Below are positions 1-6,716 of a stretch of DNA of 8,040 bases, in pieces; the first letter of the stretch is position 1; the number at the start of each line of letters is the position of its first letter. Made by a program: the position numbers and the translations under genes. Source of the stretch: Candidatus Cloacimonadota bacterium (GTDB taxonomy: Bacteria > Cloacimonadota > Cloacimonadia > Cloacimonadales > TCS61); the NCBI GenBank assembly GCA_030668345.1, contig DAOUUD010000076.1, positions 1 through 8,040 on the forward strand. Direction: 5' to 3'. The notes under the pieces were generated by a model. It did not search any database and had not been told where the DNA came from. It worked only from the letters and a program-made list of their open reading frames with translations.

Positions 1-161
1 CAGGCAACAATAATACTCCAGAAAACAATACCTTGCTCATTATAAAAATAAACTCCAAAAAGTAATATAATAGAAACCGCACCAAGAATAGTTAATAAAA
101 GCGATATAGAATACCATGGTAATTGATGACGTTTGGTTACCTTATTAATTTCTTTATTCAT
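1..161 (-). CDS. Small membrane protein, C-terminal part outside the window
   Basis: Reading the minus strand from an ATG at 161 gives an open frame of 53 codons that leaves the window without a stop, so only the N-terminus is seen. The start is supported by a strong GGAGG (complement of 166-170) four bases upstream of the ATG. The visible protein opens with a polar, basic stretch (MNKEINKVTKRHQLPWY). A hydrophobic segment follows (about residues 18-40, rich in L, I, V and G), then a short NEQG turn and the start of a second hydrophobic segment (VFWSIIVA). This looks like an integral membrane protein with a cytoplasmic basic N-terminus. It lies 77 bp downstream of another small membrane protein on the same strand and may share its transcript. 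I do not recognise the family. Confidence 0.72.
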   Translation of the reverse strand, partial: MNKEINKVTKRHQLPWYSISLLLTILGAVSIILLFGVYFYNEQGIVFWSIIVA

Positions 162-177
162 AATTCCTCCAATTCAG

Positions 178-193
178 ATCAATTCGAATTGAT
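178..193. repeat. Perfect 16-bp palindrome between two small membrane-protein genes
   Basis: ATCAATTCGAATTGAT reads identically on both strands. Its two halves contain CAATTC and GAATTG, and a further CAATTC lies at 170-175, exactly ten bases (about one helical turn) before the copy at 180-185. The site sits just upstream of the ribosome-binding site of the gene starting at 161. This placement would suit an operator for a dimeric repressor. There is no loop and no T-run, so it does not look like a terminator. No regulator gene is adjacent, so the function is a guess. Confidence 0.45.
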
Positions 194-238
194 TCCCATA
201 ATGAACAGATTCTGAAATCCGGTTATATCTTCACCCGA

Positions 239-547
239 TTATTTTTTTCTGCTTGTAAGAATCTTTCTAAGGATCGATGCAAAATGGCGCCGTTCTCTTA
301 TCCGCAGATCTCCTACAAAAAAAATAGACAAAAGTAAAATACCAATTACATAACCCGGCATGATCACCCAGATAGACGAATGATTATTCAAATATCTATA
401 AGTAAAATATGCATCAACCAGAATTACTAAAGCTCCGATAATAAGAAATCCTGAGTTCACAACAACTTCGATCGATGCCTTTTTTTGATCCCATTGCAAC
501 ATCCTTTTCATAAATTTTTTCTCTGATGTTTTCATTGAAACAGGCAT
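239..547 (-). CDS. Small two-helix membrane protein, unknown function
   Basis: This is a 102-residue protein. The ATG at 547 is chosen over the internal Met5 because a strong GGGGGAGG lies seven bases upstream of it. A basic N-terminal stretch (about residues 6-25, with KKFMKR and WDQKK) is followed by two hydrophobic segments. The first is at about residues 32-50 (GFLIIGALVILVDAYF) and the second at about 59-79 (WVIMPGYVIGILLLSIFF). The protein ends in a strongly basic tail (RIRERRHF, then RKILTSRKK). By the positive-inside rule both ends should be cytoplasmic, with a short polar loop (NNHSS) outside. It lies downstream of the nucleotidase gene with a 92-bp gap holding a possible promoter, so it may be its own unit. 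I do not recognise the family. Confidence 0.75.
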   Translation of the reverse strand: MPVSMKTSEKKFMKRMLQWDQKKASIEVVVNSGFLIIGALVILVDAYFTYRYLNNHSSIWVIMPGYVIGILLLSIFFVGDLRIRERRHFASILRKILTSRKK

Positions 548-587
548 TTGCTTCCTCCCCCTATATGATCATAAAAAAAGATAATTC

Positions 588-620
588 CAAATAAAATATG
601 AATTTGATTATGTCAAATTC
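588..620 (-). promoter_or_regulatory. Possible promoter overlapped by an inverted repeat
   Basis: An exact 8-bp inverted repeat (GAATTTGA at 600-607 and TCAAATTC at 613-620, five-base loop) lies between the nucleotidase stop and the small gene starting at 547. On the minus strand the repeat contains a perfect TTGACA (616 to 611). Seventeen bases further on is TATTTG (593 to 588), a weak -10 match. It could be a promoter whose -35 lies in an operator. A weak terminator for the upstream cluster is the alternative, but only an AT-rich tail, not a clean T-run, follows the stem. Confidence 0.35.
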
Positions 621-639
621 TACGTTACAGGAATTAAGA

Positions 640-2259
640 TTATTTTTCTATATACCAATTATTATTTATTTTCAGTGGTATTTCGCCCAGTTTGATAATA
701 TGATCGGCCAGAATATTTCTCATTTCTTTACTGGATTTAAAGATAACTTTCACCTGTGAAGCTTTTGCAGCCCCCATATGACCGCCTCCACCACTTGCCC
801 TGTAACTATTCATTGCTACTTTATATTCCTTGCTTAGATCAAGAGGCTTACCGGTTGCTGTTATGATTATATCTTTGATACGCTTACCAACCTTTTGTGT
901 GACATCTACAGTATAGGATATTCCTTCTGCCATATCGCAGTTATAGCCCTTCATTGTGAGATTAGCTGAAATTACATTTCCATCCCAGATATAGTATCTT
1001 GCCGAATATTCCAGGAAGTCTTTGATCTGCTTTCCTGTCATTTGTACAACATAAAGATAGTTCTCGTAAGGATACATATTATAAATATCTTTGATCTTAA
1101 TATCTCCGGGTGGGATCTTTAATTCCGGTTTGAAACATGCTGCAAAAGAGATATCTGCATCCGTATAATCCATTTGTGCATTATTGATAAGCTCCATGAG
1201 AGGTGTGTCCTCAAAGCGAGAATTTTCTCCGCTGAGAGTATCTGTAAGTGTTCCGATATTTTTTCTGATATATTTTAATATTTTTTGATGATATGGTTTG
1301 CTTAAAGCAAGAAGCTCATCAGAGGGTTCAATATTATTCACCGGTTCTACCCAACCGCTCTTTTCAAGTATTGTAACTTCCTGGTCGTCAATCTGGTATA
1401 TTATCCTTACCACACCAAGATTTTTACCATGGCAGCCGGAATTGATCTTAAGCGTTTCATCACTTGAAATTGTGATTTTGTTTTGTGGTACAATTCGATG
1501 TGAGTGTCCGCCAAAAATAACGTCGAAACCAGGAATTTTTTCTGCAACCAATCCGGAAGCATTATCCACAGGAACGCCCATCAGTTTGCATTTTTCCAAT
1601 CCTTCATTCTCATCAAAACCGGAATGGAACGAACCCAGAAGGATATCTGTTTCGGGAAGCAGGGAATCAGCATAAATACGGGCTGTTTCCACCATGTCTT
1701 TCCAGGTTATCCCCGGATAAAGGCTCTCATCGAGCCACATCGGAATTCCCGGTGTTGTAAGTCCCAGAATACCAATTTTGATCCCGTTTTTCTCTATGAT
1801 CTTATACGGAGAATAAAAAGTTGAGCCATCATCCAGACTGGAATTTGCAGAAAGCCATGGAAATTCAGATTGCTTTTCCAACCTGGTATAAACAGCAATA
1901 CCTTGCTCAATGTCATGATTACCAACTGTAAATGCATCATAGTTCATGGTATTCATAGCAAGTATCATGGGATTGGGAACTTCGGATTCTATCATGTTAA
2001 AATAATAAGTAAGTGGTGTTCCCTGGATCAAGTCACCACTGTCTATCAGGAGTACATTGTTATACTCTGCTCTATATTCCTGCACTTTTGTGAAGATCTT
2101 TGCCAGACCGCGATCGGAAGGCTCATCGTTAAAATAATCATACGGCAAAAGATGACCGTGAATATCGGTGGTATGCAGAATAAAAAGAGTATCGACGGTT
2201 ACCGCAAAAATGATAACAGGGAGAAATATGAAAACAATAATAATATGATTTTTTTTCAT
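640..2259 (-). CDS. Secreted 5'-nucleotidase / 2',3'-cyclic phosphodiesterase-like metallophosphatase
   Basis: This 539-residue protein has the two-domain build of the UshA/CpdB family. A signal peptide covers about residues 1-20 (KK followed by a long I/V/F core, ending near FAVTVD). The metallophosphatase domain (about 23-300) shows the di-metal motifs in order: TDIHGH (D32, H34), SGDLIQG (D76), GNHD (N114, H115), H212 in SFHSG, and GGHSH (H252, H254). The C-terminal substrate-binding domain (about 335-525) contains YPYENYLY (396-403) and YRASGGGGH (486-494). These supply the aromatic base-stacking residues in this family, and the YRA-GGGG form resembles CpdB-type enzymes more than UshA. 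Expected activity is phosphate release from nucleotides or cyclic nucleotides outside the cytoplasm. The catalytic-dyad aspartate three residues after the histidine in UshA appears as E118 here. The start overlaps the HAD stop as ATGA, with GAGGA inside the end of the HAD gene as ribosome-binding site. Family assignment is firm; substrate is not. Confidence 0.93.
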   Translation of the reverse strand: MKKNHIIIVFIFLPVIIFAVTVDTLFILHTTDIHGHLLPYDYFNDEPSDRGLAKIFTKVQEYRAEYNNVLLIDSGDLIQGTPLTYYFNMIESEVPNPMILAMNTMNYDAFTVGNHDIEQGIAVYTRLEKQSEFPWLSANSSLDDGSTFYSPYKIIEKNGIKIGILGLTTPGIPMWLDESLYPGITWKDMVETARIYADSLLPETDILLGSFHSGFDENEGLEKCKLMGVPVDNASGLVAEKIPGFDVIFGGHSHRIVPQNKITISSDETLKINSGCHGKNLGVVRIIYQIDDQEVTILEKSGWVEPVNNIEPSDELLALSKPYHQKILKYIRKNIGTLTDTLSGENSRFEDTPLMELINNAQMDYTDADISFAACFKPELKIPPGDIKIKDIYNMYPYENYLYVVQMTGKQIKDFLEYSARYYIWDGNVISANLTMKGYNCDMAEGISYTVDVTQKVGKRIKDIIITATGKPLDLSKEYKVAMNSYRASGGGGHMGAAKASQVKVIFKSSKEMRNILADHIIKLGEIPLKINNNWYIEK

Positions 2260-2906
2260 TTCAGGTCCTCGATGTTGATTTTTGTAAAACTATTAATTAT
2301 TTTATCCGCAGCAGAAATATCCTGACGGCCTGAGTGTGGATTATGGTAGCCAAGGCAGTACATGCCAGCGCTTTTTGCTGATTTCACACCGTTAGTAGAA
2401 TCTTCTATTACCACACATTCCGAAGGTATTACATTCAATCGTGCAGCTGTTTCAAAAAAGATGTCGGGAGCTGGTTTTCCATTTTCTACTTCGTCACCGC
2501 TTACGATAATATCAAATAAATTATAAACGTCCAGCTTCTTTAGGATAACTTCGATTACCGGTTTGGCAGTTGAGGAAGCAACTGCTGTCTTCATTCCTGC
2601 TGCCAGGATGGATGCAAGAAAATCGATAAAATATGGTGTTGGAACTAATGCAGCTGATTCCTTGAAATATTTCAGCAGGACGTTGTTGTTTAATTTAATC
2701 AGTTCTTCTATGTGTTGTGTGAGACGGCGGGAAGATTTTATCATATTCCACATCTCCCGCATACCGGCACCGATAAAGGTATTGTATTCTTCCGGGGGGA
2801 CAGATATACCCATCTTATGAAAGAGATCGATCTGCACTTCCTGGTAGAATGGTTCACTATCGATGATCACACCATCCATATCAAAAATAACAGCTTTGAA
2901 TTTCAT
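2256..2906 (-). CDS. HAD-superfamily phosphatase / beta-phosphoglucomutase-like hydrolase
   Basis: This 216-residue protein has the usual length for HAD subfamily IA enzymes with an inserted helical cap. All four core motifs are visible. Motif I is FDMDGVIIDSEP (nucleophile D9, acid/base D11), motif II is VASST (S111), motif III is GKPAPDIF (K144) and motif IV is VIEDSTNGV (E168, D169). The cap lies at about residues 18-85. The C-terminus has a GYHNPHSGRQDISAAD stretch typical of many bacterial PGMB/YniC-like phosphatases. The enzyme should be cytoplasmic and Mg-dependent, acting on a small phosphorylated sugar or nucleotide; sequence alone does not fix the substrate, and a true beta-phosphoglucomutase is only one option. 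It begins 66 bp after the PAS-GGDEF gene with a modest AGG ribosome-binding site. Its TGA overlaps the nucleotidase ATG, so these two are probably translationally coupled. Confidence 0.92.
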   Translation of the reverse strand: MKFKAVIFDMDGVIIDSEPFYQEVQIDLFHKMGISVPPEEYNTFIGAGMREMWNMIKSSRRLTQHIEELIKLNNNVLLKYFKESAALVPTPYFIDFLASILAAGMKTAVASSTAKPVIEVILKKLDVYNLFDIIVSGDEVENGKPAPDIFFETAARLNVIPSECVVIEDSTNGVKSAKSAGMYCLGYHNPHSGRQDISAADKIINSFTKINIEDLK

Positions 2907-2972
2907 ACTTTACCTAAATTCTTTTAAGCGTGGAAACATCTTTGCTGAAAATAATCGTAACAGATATCGGGA

Positions 2973-3878
2973 TCATGTATTAATTTTTATTGTAAGACAA
3001 TTTCCACCTTTTTTAATACTATGTTCAAGGTGTGATTTCACCTTGCTCATCAATATCTCGGATGAATCATTTTGTGAAGCAATTGAAGCCCCGATAGAAA
3101 GTGTAAGTTTTATACTTCCTTTACCTACAGGGATGGTTGTTTTTTCGATCAATGTTTTTATCCTTTCACCGATCAGTGTAAGTTTGTCATCATCCACGTT
3201 TATTACAATGGCAGCAAATTCCTGTTCCGACCATTTCCCAAGAGTATCAAAAGGCCGCAGGTTATCCACTATCGCATAACTAACTTTCTTTAGGATTTCA
3301 TTACAGCTTTCCAAATCATAAATATTTTTTAATTTATTAAAATTATCCACAGTGAACAGGAAAATCCCGAAAGACCAGTTATTTCTTCGGAATCCGCTGA
3401 ATGTAGAATTCAGAACCATTTCGAAACTGTTCTTGTTAGGAAGTTTCGTTATGGGATCAAAATAAGCTGTCTTCCTACTTTCAGCTTCTTTCTCGTCAAG
3501 ATCGATATTATCTTTGCTGTCCGTAAAGATCTGGGTTACGCCAACAATTTTACCTATATGATCGTACATTGGAGCTACCCTGAGGGCAATTAAAATCTTA
3601 TGACCATCTTTGTGAGTTATATATATTTCGGTTTGTGCAAAACTTCCTGTTTTAAGTGTATCTGTGAGAATGCAATTTGTTTTACACATTTCTCTGCCAT
3701 CCAGACTTTGTGGTTTCAAGATGTCTTCACTGCAGCTTTTACCGAGTACTTCATCGCTGGAATAACCTGTTATCCGTTCCGCACCACTGCTCCAGTATTT
3801 AATTGTTTTTTTAATATCAACATAATAGATGCCTTCATATAGATTATCCAGAAGATTCTGATAATTACTTTTATTCAT
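2973..3878 (-). CDS. PAS domain protein with degenerate GGDEF domain (possible c-di-GMP receptor)
   Basis: This 301-residue protein has no signal peptide or membrane segment, so it is probably cytoplasmic. A PAS sensor domain covers about residues 8-120 (GIYYVD, WSSGAERITGYSSDEVLGK, HKDGHKILIALR, GVTQIFTD). It carries three cysteines (C49, C65, C69) in the spacing seen in a PAS subgroup often fused to GGDEF. A short linker leads to a GGDEF fold at about 138-299, recognised by FDPITKLPNKNSF, VDNFNKLKN, SIGAS and the terminal helix. The signature loop reads SEQEF (217-221) instead of GG(D/E)EF. The first metal aspartate of DxDxF is T176, and the GHxxGD region is degraded to DLESCN. The inhibitory-site RxxD is intact at RPFD (208-211), exactly five residues before the loop. 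Cyclase activity is therefore unlikely and c-di-GMP binding is possible. A GGAGA lies upstream of the ATG, and only 12 bp separate it from the chaperone stop. Confidence 0.88.
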   Translation of the reverse strand: MNKSNYQNLLDNLYEGIYYVDIKKTIKYWSSGAERITGYSSDEVLGKSCSEDILKPQSLDGREMCKTNCILTDTLKTGSFAQTEIYITHKDGHKILIALRVAPMYDHIGKIVGVTQIFTDSKDNIDLDEKEAESRKTAYFDPITKLPNKNSFEMVLNSTFSGFRRNNWSFGIFLFTVDNFNKLKNIYDLESCNEILKKVSYAIVDNLRPFDTLGKWSEQEFAAIVINVDDDKLTLIGERIKTLIEKTTIPVGKGSIKLTLSIGASIASQNDSSEILMSKVKSHLEHSIKKGGNCLTIKINT

Positions 3879-3890
3879 AAAATTCTCCGA

Positions 3891-6560
3891 TCAGTATTTT
3901 ATCTTAATTCCTTTTTTTATTTTATATTGCTCGATCCATTGATCATACTTCTTATTTATCATGTCGCTTTTAAAGGAGACTTTTTGAGAGTAGAATTGAT
4001 TCTGGTTTGGACGTTCCAGATGATAAAGGTAATAGAAAAACAGCTTGTTCTGATCCACTGGAAATACAGGACTGCAATATCCTTCCTTATGTTTTACAAT
4101 GTCTTTCAGGATTATCTTACTGAAATCGATACCGGGGATATTGCTGTTCAGATTAAGGTTTTCTGCTCTTTTCCAACCTCCCAGGTAAAATAATAAAGAA
4201 TCGGGATTTGCACCTTGTGATATCTGTTGCTTCAGATTGGAAACGAATGCCTTTCCCAGTTCCAGATGTTTCTTGGCTGTGAATATCTCTTCGATCTGTG
4301 GCAAAGCTTCCTCATAAGTTAATTGCCGGGATGACCTTTTTTTCAGCACGAACACTACTGCATAACCTTCTTCTGTTTTTATTATACTGTTATATTTTTC
4401 GTTCTTCCATATTCGCATCAAATCACGCAGATGTTGCGAAATGAAGCCAAGTTTTTTATATTCCAGGGTTGCGTCCTGGTATTTAGTTCGGAATATCATA
4501 TTCTCGCCCACAAAATCCGTAAGATGCGAAAAGTAGGAAGTGGAATCAAAAACCGTTTTTGCTTTCCGAAAAGCATAGGGATCGGCCAGTTTTTCTATAT
4601 ACTCTTTTTTAAGTTCGTATTTGATCTCGCTGTATGGAATGATACCTGAACTATAGCTGCGGATCTTATGAAGTACGATCCAACCTTCATCAAAATAGAC
4701 AGGTTGAGAGATAGTATCATTGGATAAAGATTTTAAAGCTTTTTGAATTTCAAATGGAATTTCACCGTATTCTGTTATCTTATTTTGAGGAAGGGAACAA
4801 TCCAGACCAAAACATTTCTGCAGTAGACTGAAATCGATTCCAGCTTCCGCCTGTTCTTTTATCACTTCCGCCATTTTCTGGCTTTTAGTATAAATATATT
4901 CGAATTTCACAGAACTATTACGGCTGAAATTTTCAATATTGTTTTTATAATTCCATTGGAGTTCATCATCAGAGATTCCAACCGGTAATTTCTTGAGATT
5001 TGTTTCGATAGGGAAGATAACACCTCCCAGTTGAAGACTATCCGGTGTGGTGAAGTCTTTTCTGTGATCTTCATAATATTTTCTTAAAGTTGTTGAGTCT
5101 GTCTCTGCAATTGTTATTAACGTCGGCAATTGTGATTTGATCTTTCTAAAAATGGGTATATATTCGGGGAAGTATGAATCAACTCTGTAAAAAACAATTG
5201 AATTGCCGGTTTTAATAAAATCATAATCCTGACCTTGCCTGATGCGTAGAGAGATAATATCGGCTACCGGGTCTAAATTTTCAAATATATCCAGATAGAT
5301 GACCTCTTTTGAGCTTTTCAGGTCATATTCCCTGATGATCTCACGAAGTGTAGTGTTATTCATTAAATTATCGGATATCTGTTTTTTTACATTCTGTTGA
5401 TACATTTCGATCTTGTACTTAGAAAAAAGTAAAGGTCGGGGAATATCAATTCTGGTTATTACTGCCGCCGGTATGATGAATCTATCAAAATGACTTTCGA
5501 AATATTCCTGGTAATTCTGGTCGGTCTCTTTTTCGTTTAGAATAAAAGTTTTCCACACCAGGTTCGCTATTTTTTTCTCATCTATTTTTTCCCGCTTGAA
5601 ATCGATTACTTGAAATATCAAATATCCGTTTCCAACATCTATCGGTTCGGAGAACTGTTTTTTTCGCATTTCAAAGGCACTGCTCAGGATGTCTTCCTGC
5701 AGTTTACCCAGCTTCTCAAATTCACCCAGATAAGAAGTTTCCAGAATGGGATGTTCAACCTGCTCACGATCCAGTAACATTTCCTTTATCGCCAGAACTT
5801 TCTGCTTTGCCATTTCATGTTGTACTTCTTCCTGCAAAGCTGCTCTGATATCTTGAATATCCAAAATGGAAAGTGTAGAATCTGCTTCGGTAATGCTCTT
5901 CAAACGGACGTTCACATGTAATTCTACACTCTTTTCAAATTCTTCATCAAATACAATAAAGAGCTTTAATTTTACTTTTTCTTGATCTTTGAATTTGTGT
6001 TTGTTTCGTTCGTAATACCAGTCTGCTTTATTGAGTAAAATATCCGAAGGAATGCCCACATCTTCTACATCAATAATGGCGTAACCCATGTCTATTTTTG
6101 TATTTTCCAGGAAATATTTTTCCAGCAATTCTTCGTCAGATATCTCCAGGGAATTCTTGATCACCGTTCTGGTTTTATCTACCAATATCTCGTTTCTCAT
6201 TTCATCGATGATCGTCTTACCATTGGAAGTGTTTTTGAACTTTCGATATTTCTCGGAATCAAAAACTCCATTAGACTGGAAGCGGGGAATATCACCCAGC
6301 TTATCCTTGAAAAATGCTCTCAGTTCGATTTCAGCAACAGTTATGCCTTTTTCTTTAGCGTAGATCTTAAGGATGCTGTTCCTGATAAGCGTATTCAAAG
6401 CCAGCTGGCGGGTTTTACTGTAAGAATACTGATCTTCGTAATCTACCATTTCAGCTTGAAGCTGCTTTTCTGTGATTTTGTAGGGTCCTACTTCAACTAC
6501 AACTCTTGCAACTGCATGAACAGTAAAAAAAATAATTAATAATAAATTCAAATATTTCAT
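3891..6560 (-). CDS. Large SurA/PpiD-type periplasmic chaperone with multiple parvulin-like modules
   Basis: This 889-residue protein has a signal peptide at residues 1-18 (hydrophobic core LNLLLIIFF, cleavage probably after AVA). Residues about 20-165 match the SurA/PpiD N-terminal chaperone domain: VEVGPYKITEKQL, LALNTLIRNSILK, AKEKGITV, and an FQSNGVFDSEKY segment typical of PpiD. The rest is a chain of diverged parvulin-like modules. Opening motifs (Y..xH/NxxxF then a beta strand) occur near 182-204, 353-375, 495-517 and 538-559. Closing motifs (P/I-x-x-x-x-x-G-Y-x-h-h-x-V) occur near 303-320, 448-461, 617-636, 723-742 and 828-848. Typical SurA is about 430 residues and PpiD about 620, so this is long. 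The histidine usual in the first parvulin strand is not evident, so it is probably a chaperone rather than an isomerase. The likely role is folding of envelope or outer-membrane proteins. AGGA lies seven bases before the ATG. It is the first gene of the cluster. Confidence 0.87.
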   Translation of the reverse strand: MKYLNLLLIIFFTVHAVARVVVEVGPYKITEKQLQAEMVDYEDQYSYSKTRQLALNTLIRNSILKIYAKEKGITVAEIELRAFFKDKLGDIPRFQSNGVFDSEKYRKFKNTSNGKTIIDEMRNEILVDKTRTVIKNSLEISDEELLEKYFLENTKIDMGYAIIDVEDVGIPSDILLNKADWYYERNKHKFKDQEKVKLKLFIVFDEEFEKSVELHVNVRLKSITEADSTLSILDIQDIRAALQEEVQHEMAKQKVLAIKEMLLDREQVEHPILETSYLGEFEKLGKLQEDILSSAFEMRKKQFSEPIDVGNGYLIFQVIDFKREKIDEKKIANLVWKTFILNEKETDQNYQEYFESHFDRFIIPAAVITRIDIPRPLLFSKYKIEMYQQNVKKQISDNLMNNTTLREIIREYDLKSSKEVIYLDIFENLDPVADIISLRIRQGQDYDFIKTGNSIVFYRVDSYFPEYIPIFRKIKSQLPTLITIAETDSTTLRKYYEDHRKDFTTPDSLQLGGVIFPIETNLKKLPVGISDDELQWNYKNNIENFSRNSSVKFEYIYTKSQKMAEVIKEQAEAGIDFSLLQKCFGLDCSLPQNKITEYGEIPFEIQKALKSLSNDTISQPVYFDEGWIVLHKIRSYSSGIIPYSEIKYELKKEYIEKLADPYAFRKAKTVFDSTSYFSHLTDFVGENMIFRTKYQDATLEYKKLGFISQHLRDLMRIWKNEKYNSIIKTEEGYAVVFVLKKRSSRQLTYEEALPQIEEIFTAKKHLELGKAFVSNLKQQISQGANPDSLLFYLGGWKRAENLNLNSNIPGIDFSKIILKDIVKHKEGYCSPVFPVDQNKLFFYYLYHLERPNQNQFYSQKVSFKSDMINKKYDQWIEQYKIKKGIKIKY

Positions 6561-6581
6561 TCTTTTTCCTGATACTATTTA

Positions 6582-6611
6582 TTGGCGCATAGAAATAAAA
6601 AATACTATAAA
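6582..6611 (+). promoter_or_regulatory. Tentative promoter for the repeat-protein gene in the divergent region
   Basis: The 156-bp gap between two divergent genes must carry promoters for both. On the plus strand TTGGCG (6582-6587) is followed after 18 bases by TATAAA (6606-6611). This would give an untranslated leader of about 100 bases. The overlapping complement ACTATA (6604-6609) reads TATAGT on the minus strand and could be the -10 of the chaperone gene, with a weak CTAAAA 17 bases upstream. If so, the two promoters share one AT box and would compete for polymerase. The assignment rests only on sigma-70-style matches. Confidence 0.3.
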
Positions 6612-6705
6612 TAAGCAAGTATATTTTTTTAGATGTTATTTACTTGTTAATTAATTTGACAAAAAGAACAGTCTGCAACTGGCTGATTAGGGCAGTAATC
6701 TAAAG

Positions 6706-6711
6706 AAGGAG
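6706..6711 (+). promoter_or_regulatory. Ribosome-binding site fixing the start of the repeat-protein gene
   Basis: AAGGAG lies five bases before the ATG at 6717. The frame that follows begins directly with a signal peptide, so this pair decides the start. No other ATG with a comparable site is seen in this frame upstream. Confidence 0.8.
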
Positions 6712-6716
6712 TTATT

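Noticed and set aside
2907..2972. Possible terminator or promoter in the 66-bp gap between the PAS-GGDEF and HAD genes
   Set aside because: I found no convincing stem with a T-run and no paired promoter hexamers. The gap is best treated as an intra-operon spacer.
3216..3257. Calling the GGDEF protein an active diguanylate cyclase
   Set aside because: The signature loop, one metal aspartate and the GHxxGD segment are all altered, so catalysis is unlikely despite the clear fold.
1298..3842. Several plus-strand open frames of 70-150 codons opposite the nucleotidase, HAD and PAS-GGDEF genes
   Set aside because: They overlap confidently assigned minus-strand genes with recognisable motifs. Their translations show no domain, and they lack convincing starts.
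3927..6363. Plus-strand open frames opposite the chaperone gene
   Set aside because: They are shadows of the minus-strand coding frame, with no motifs or supported starts.
6656..6661. Perfect TTGACA on the plus strand upstream of the repeat-protein gene
   Set aside because: At 16-18 bases downstream there is only ACTGGCTG-like sequence with no resemblance to a -10 box, so I did not call it a promoter. It could still be one for an alternative sigma factor or an activator-dependent start.
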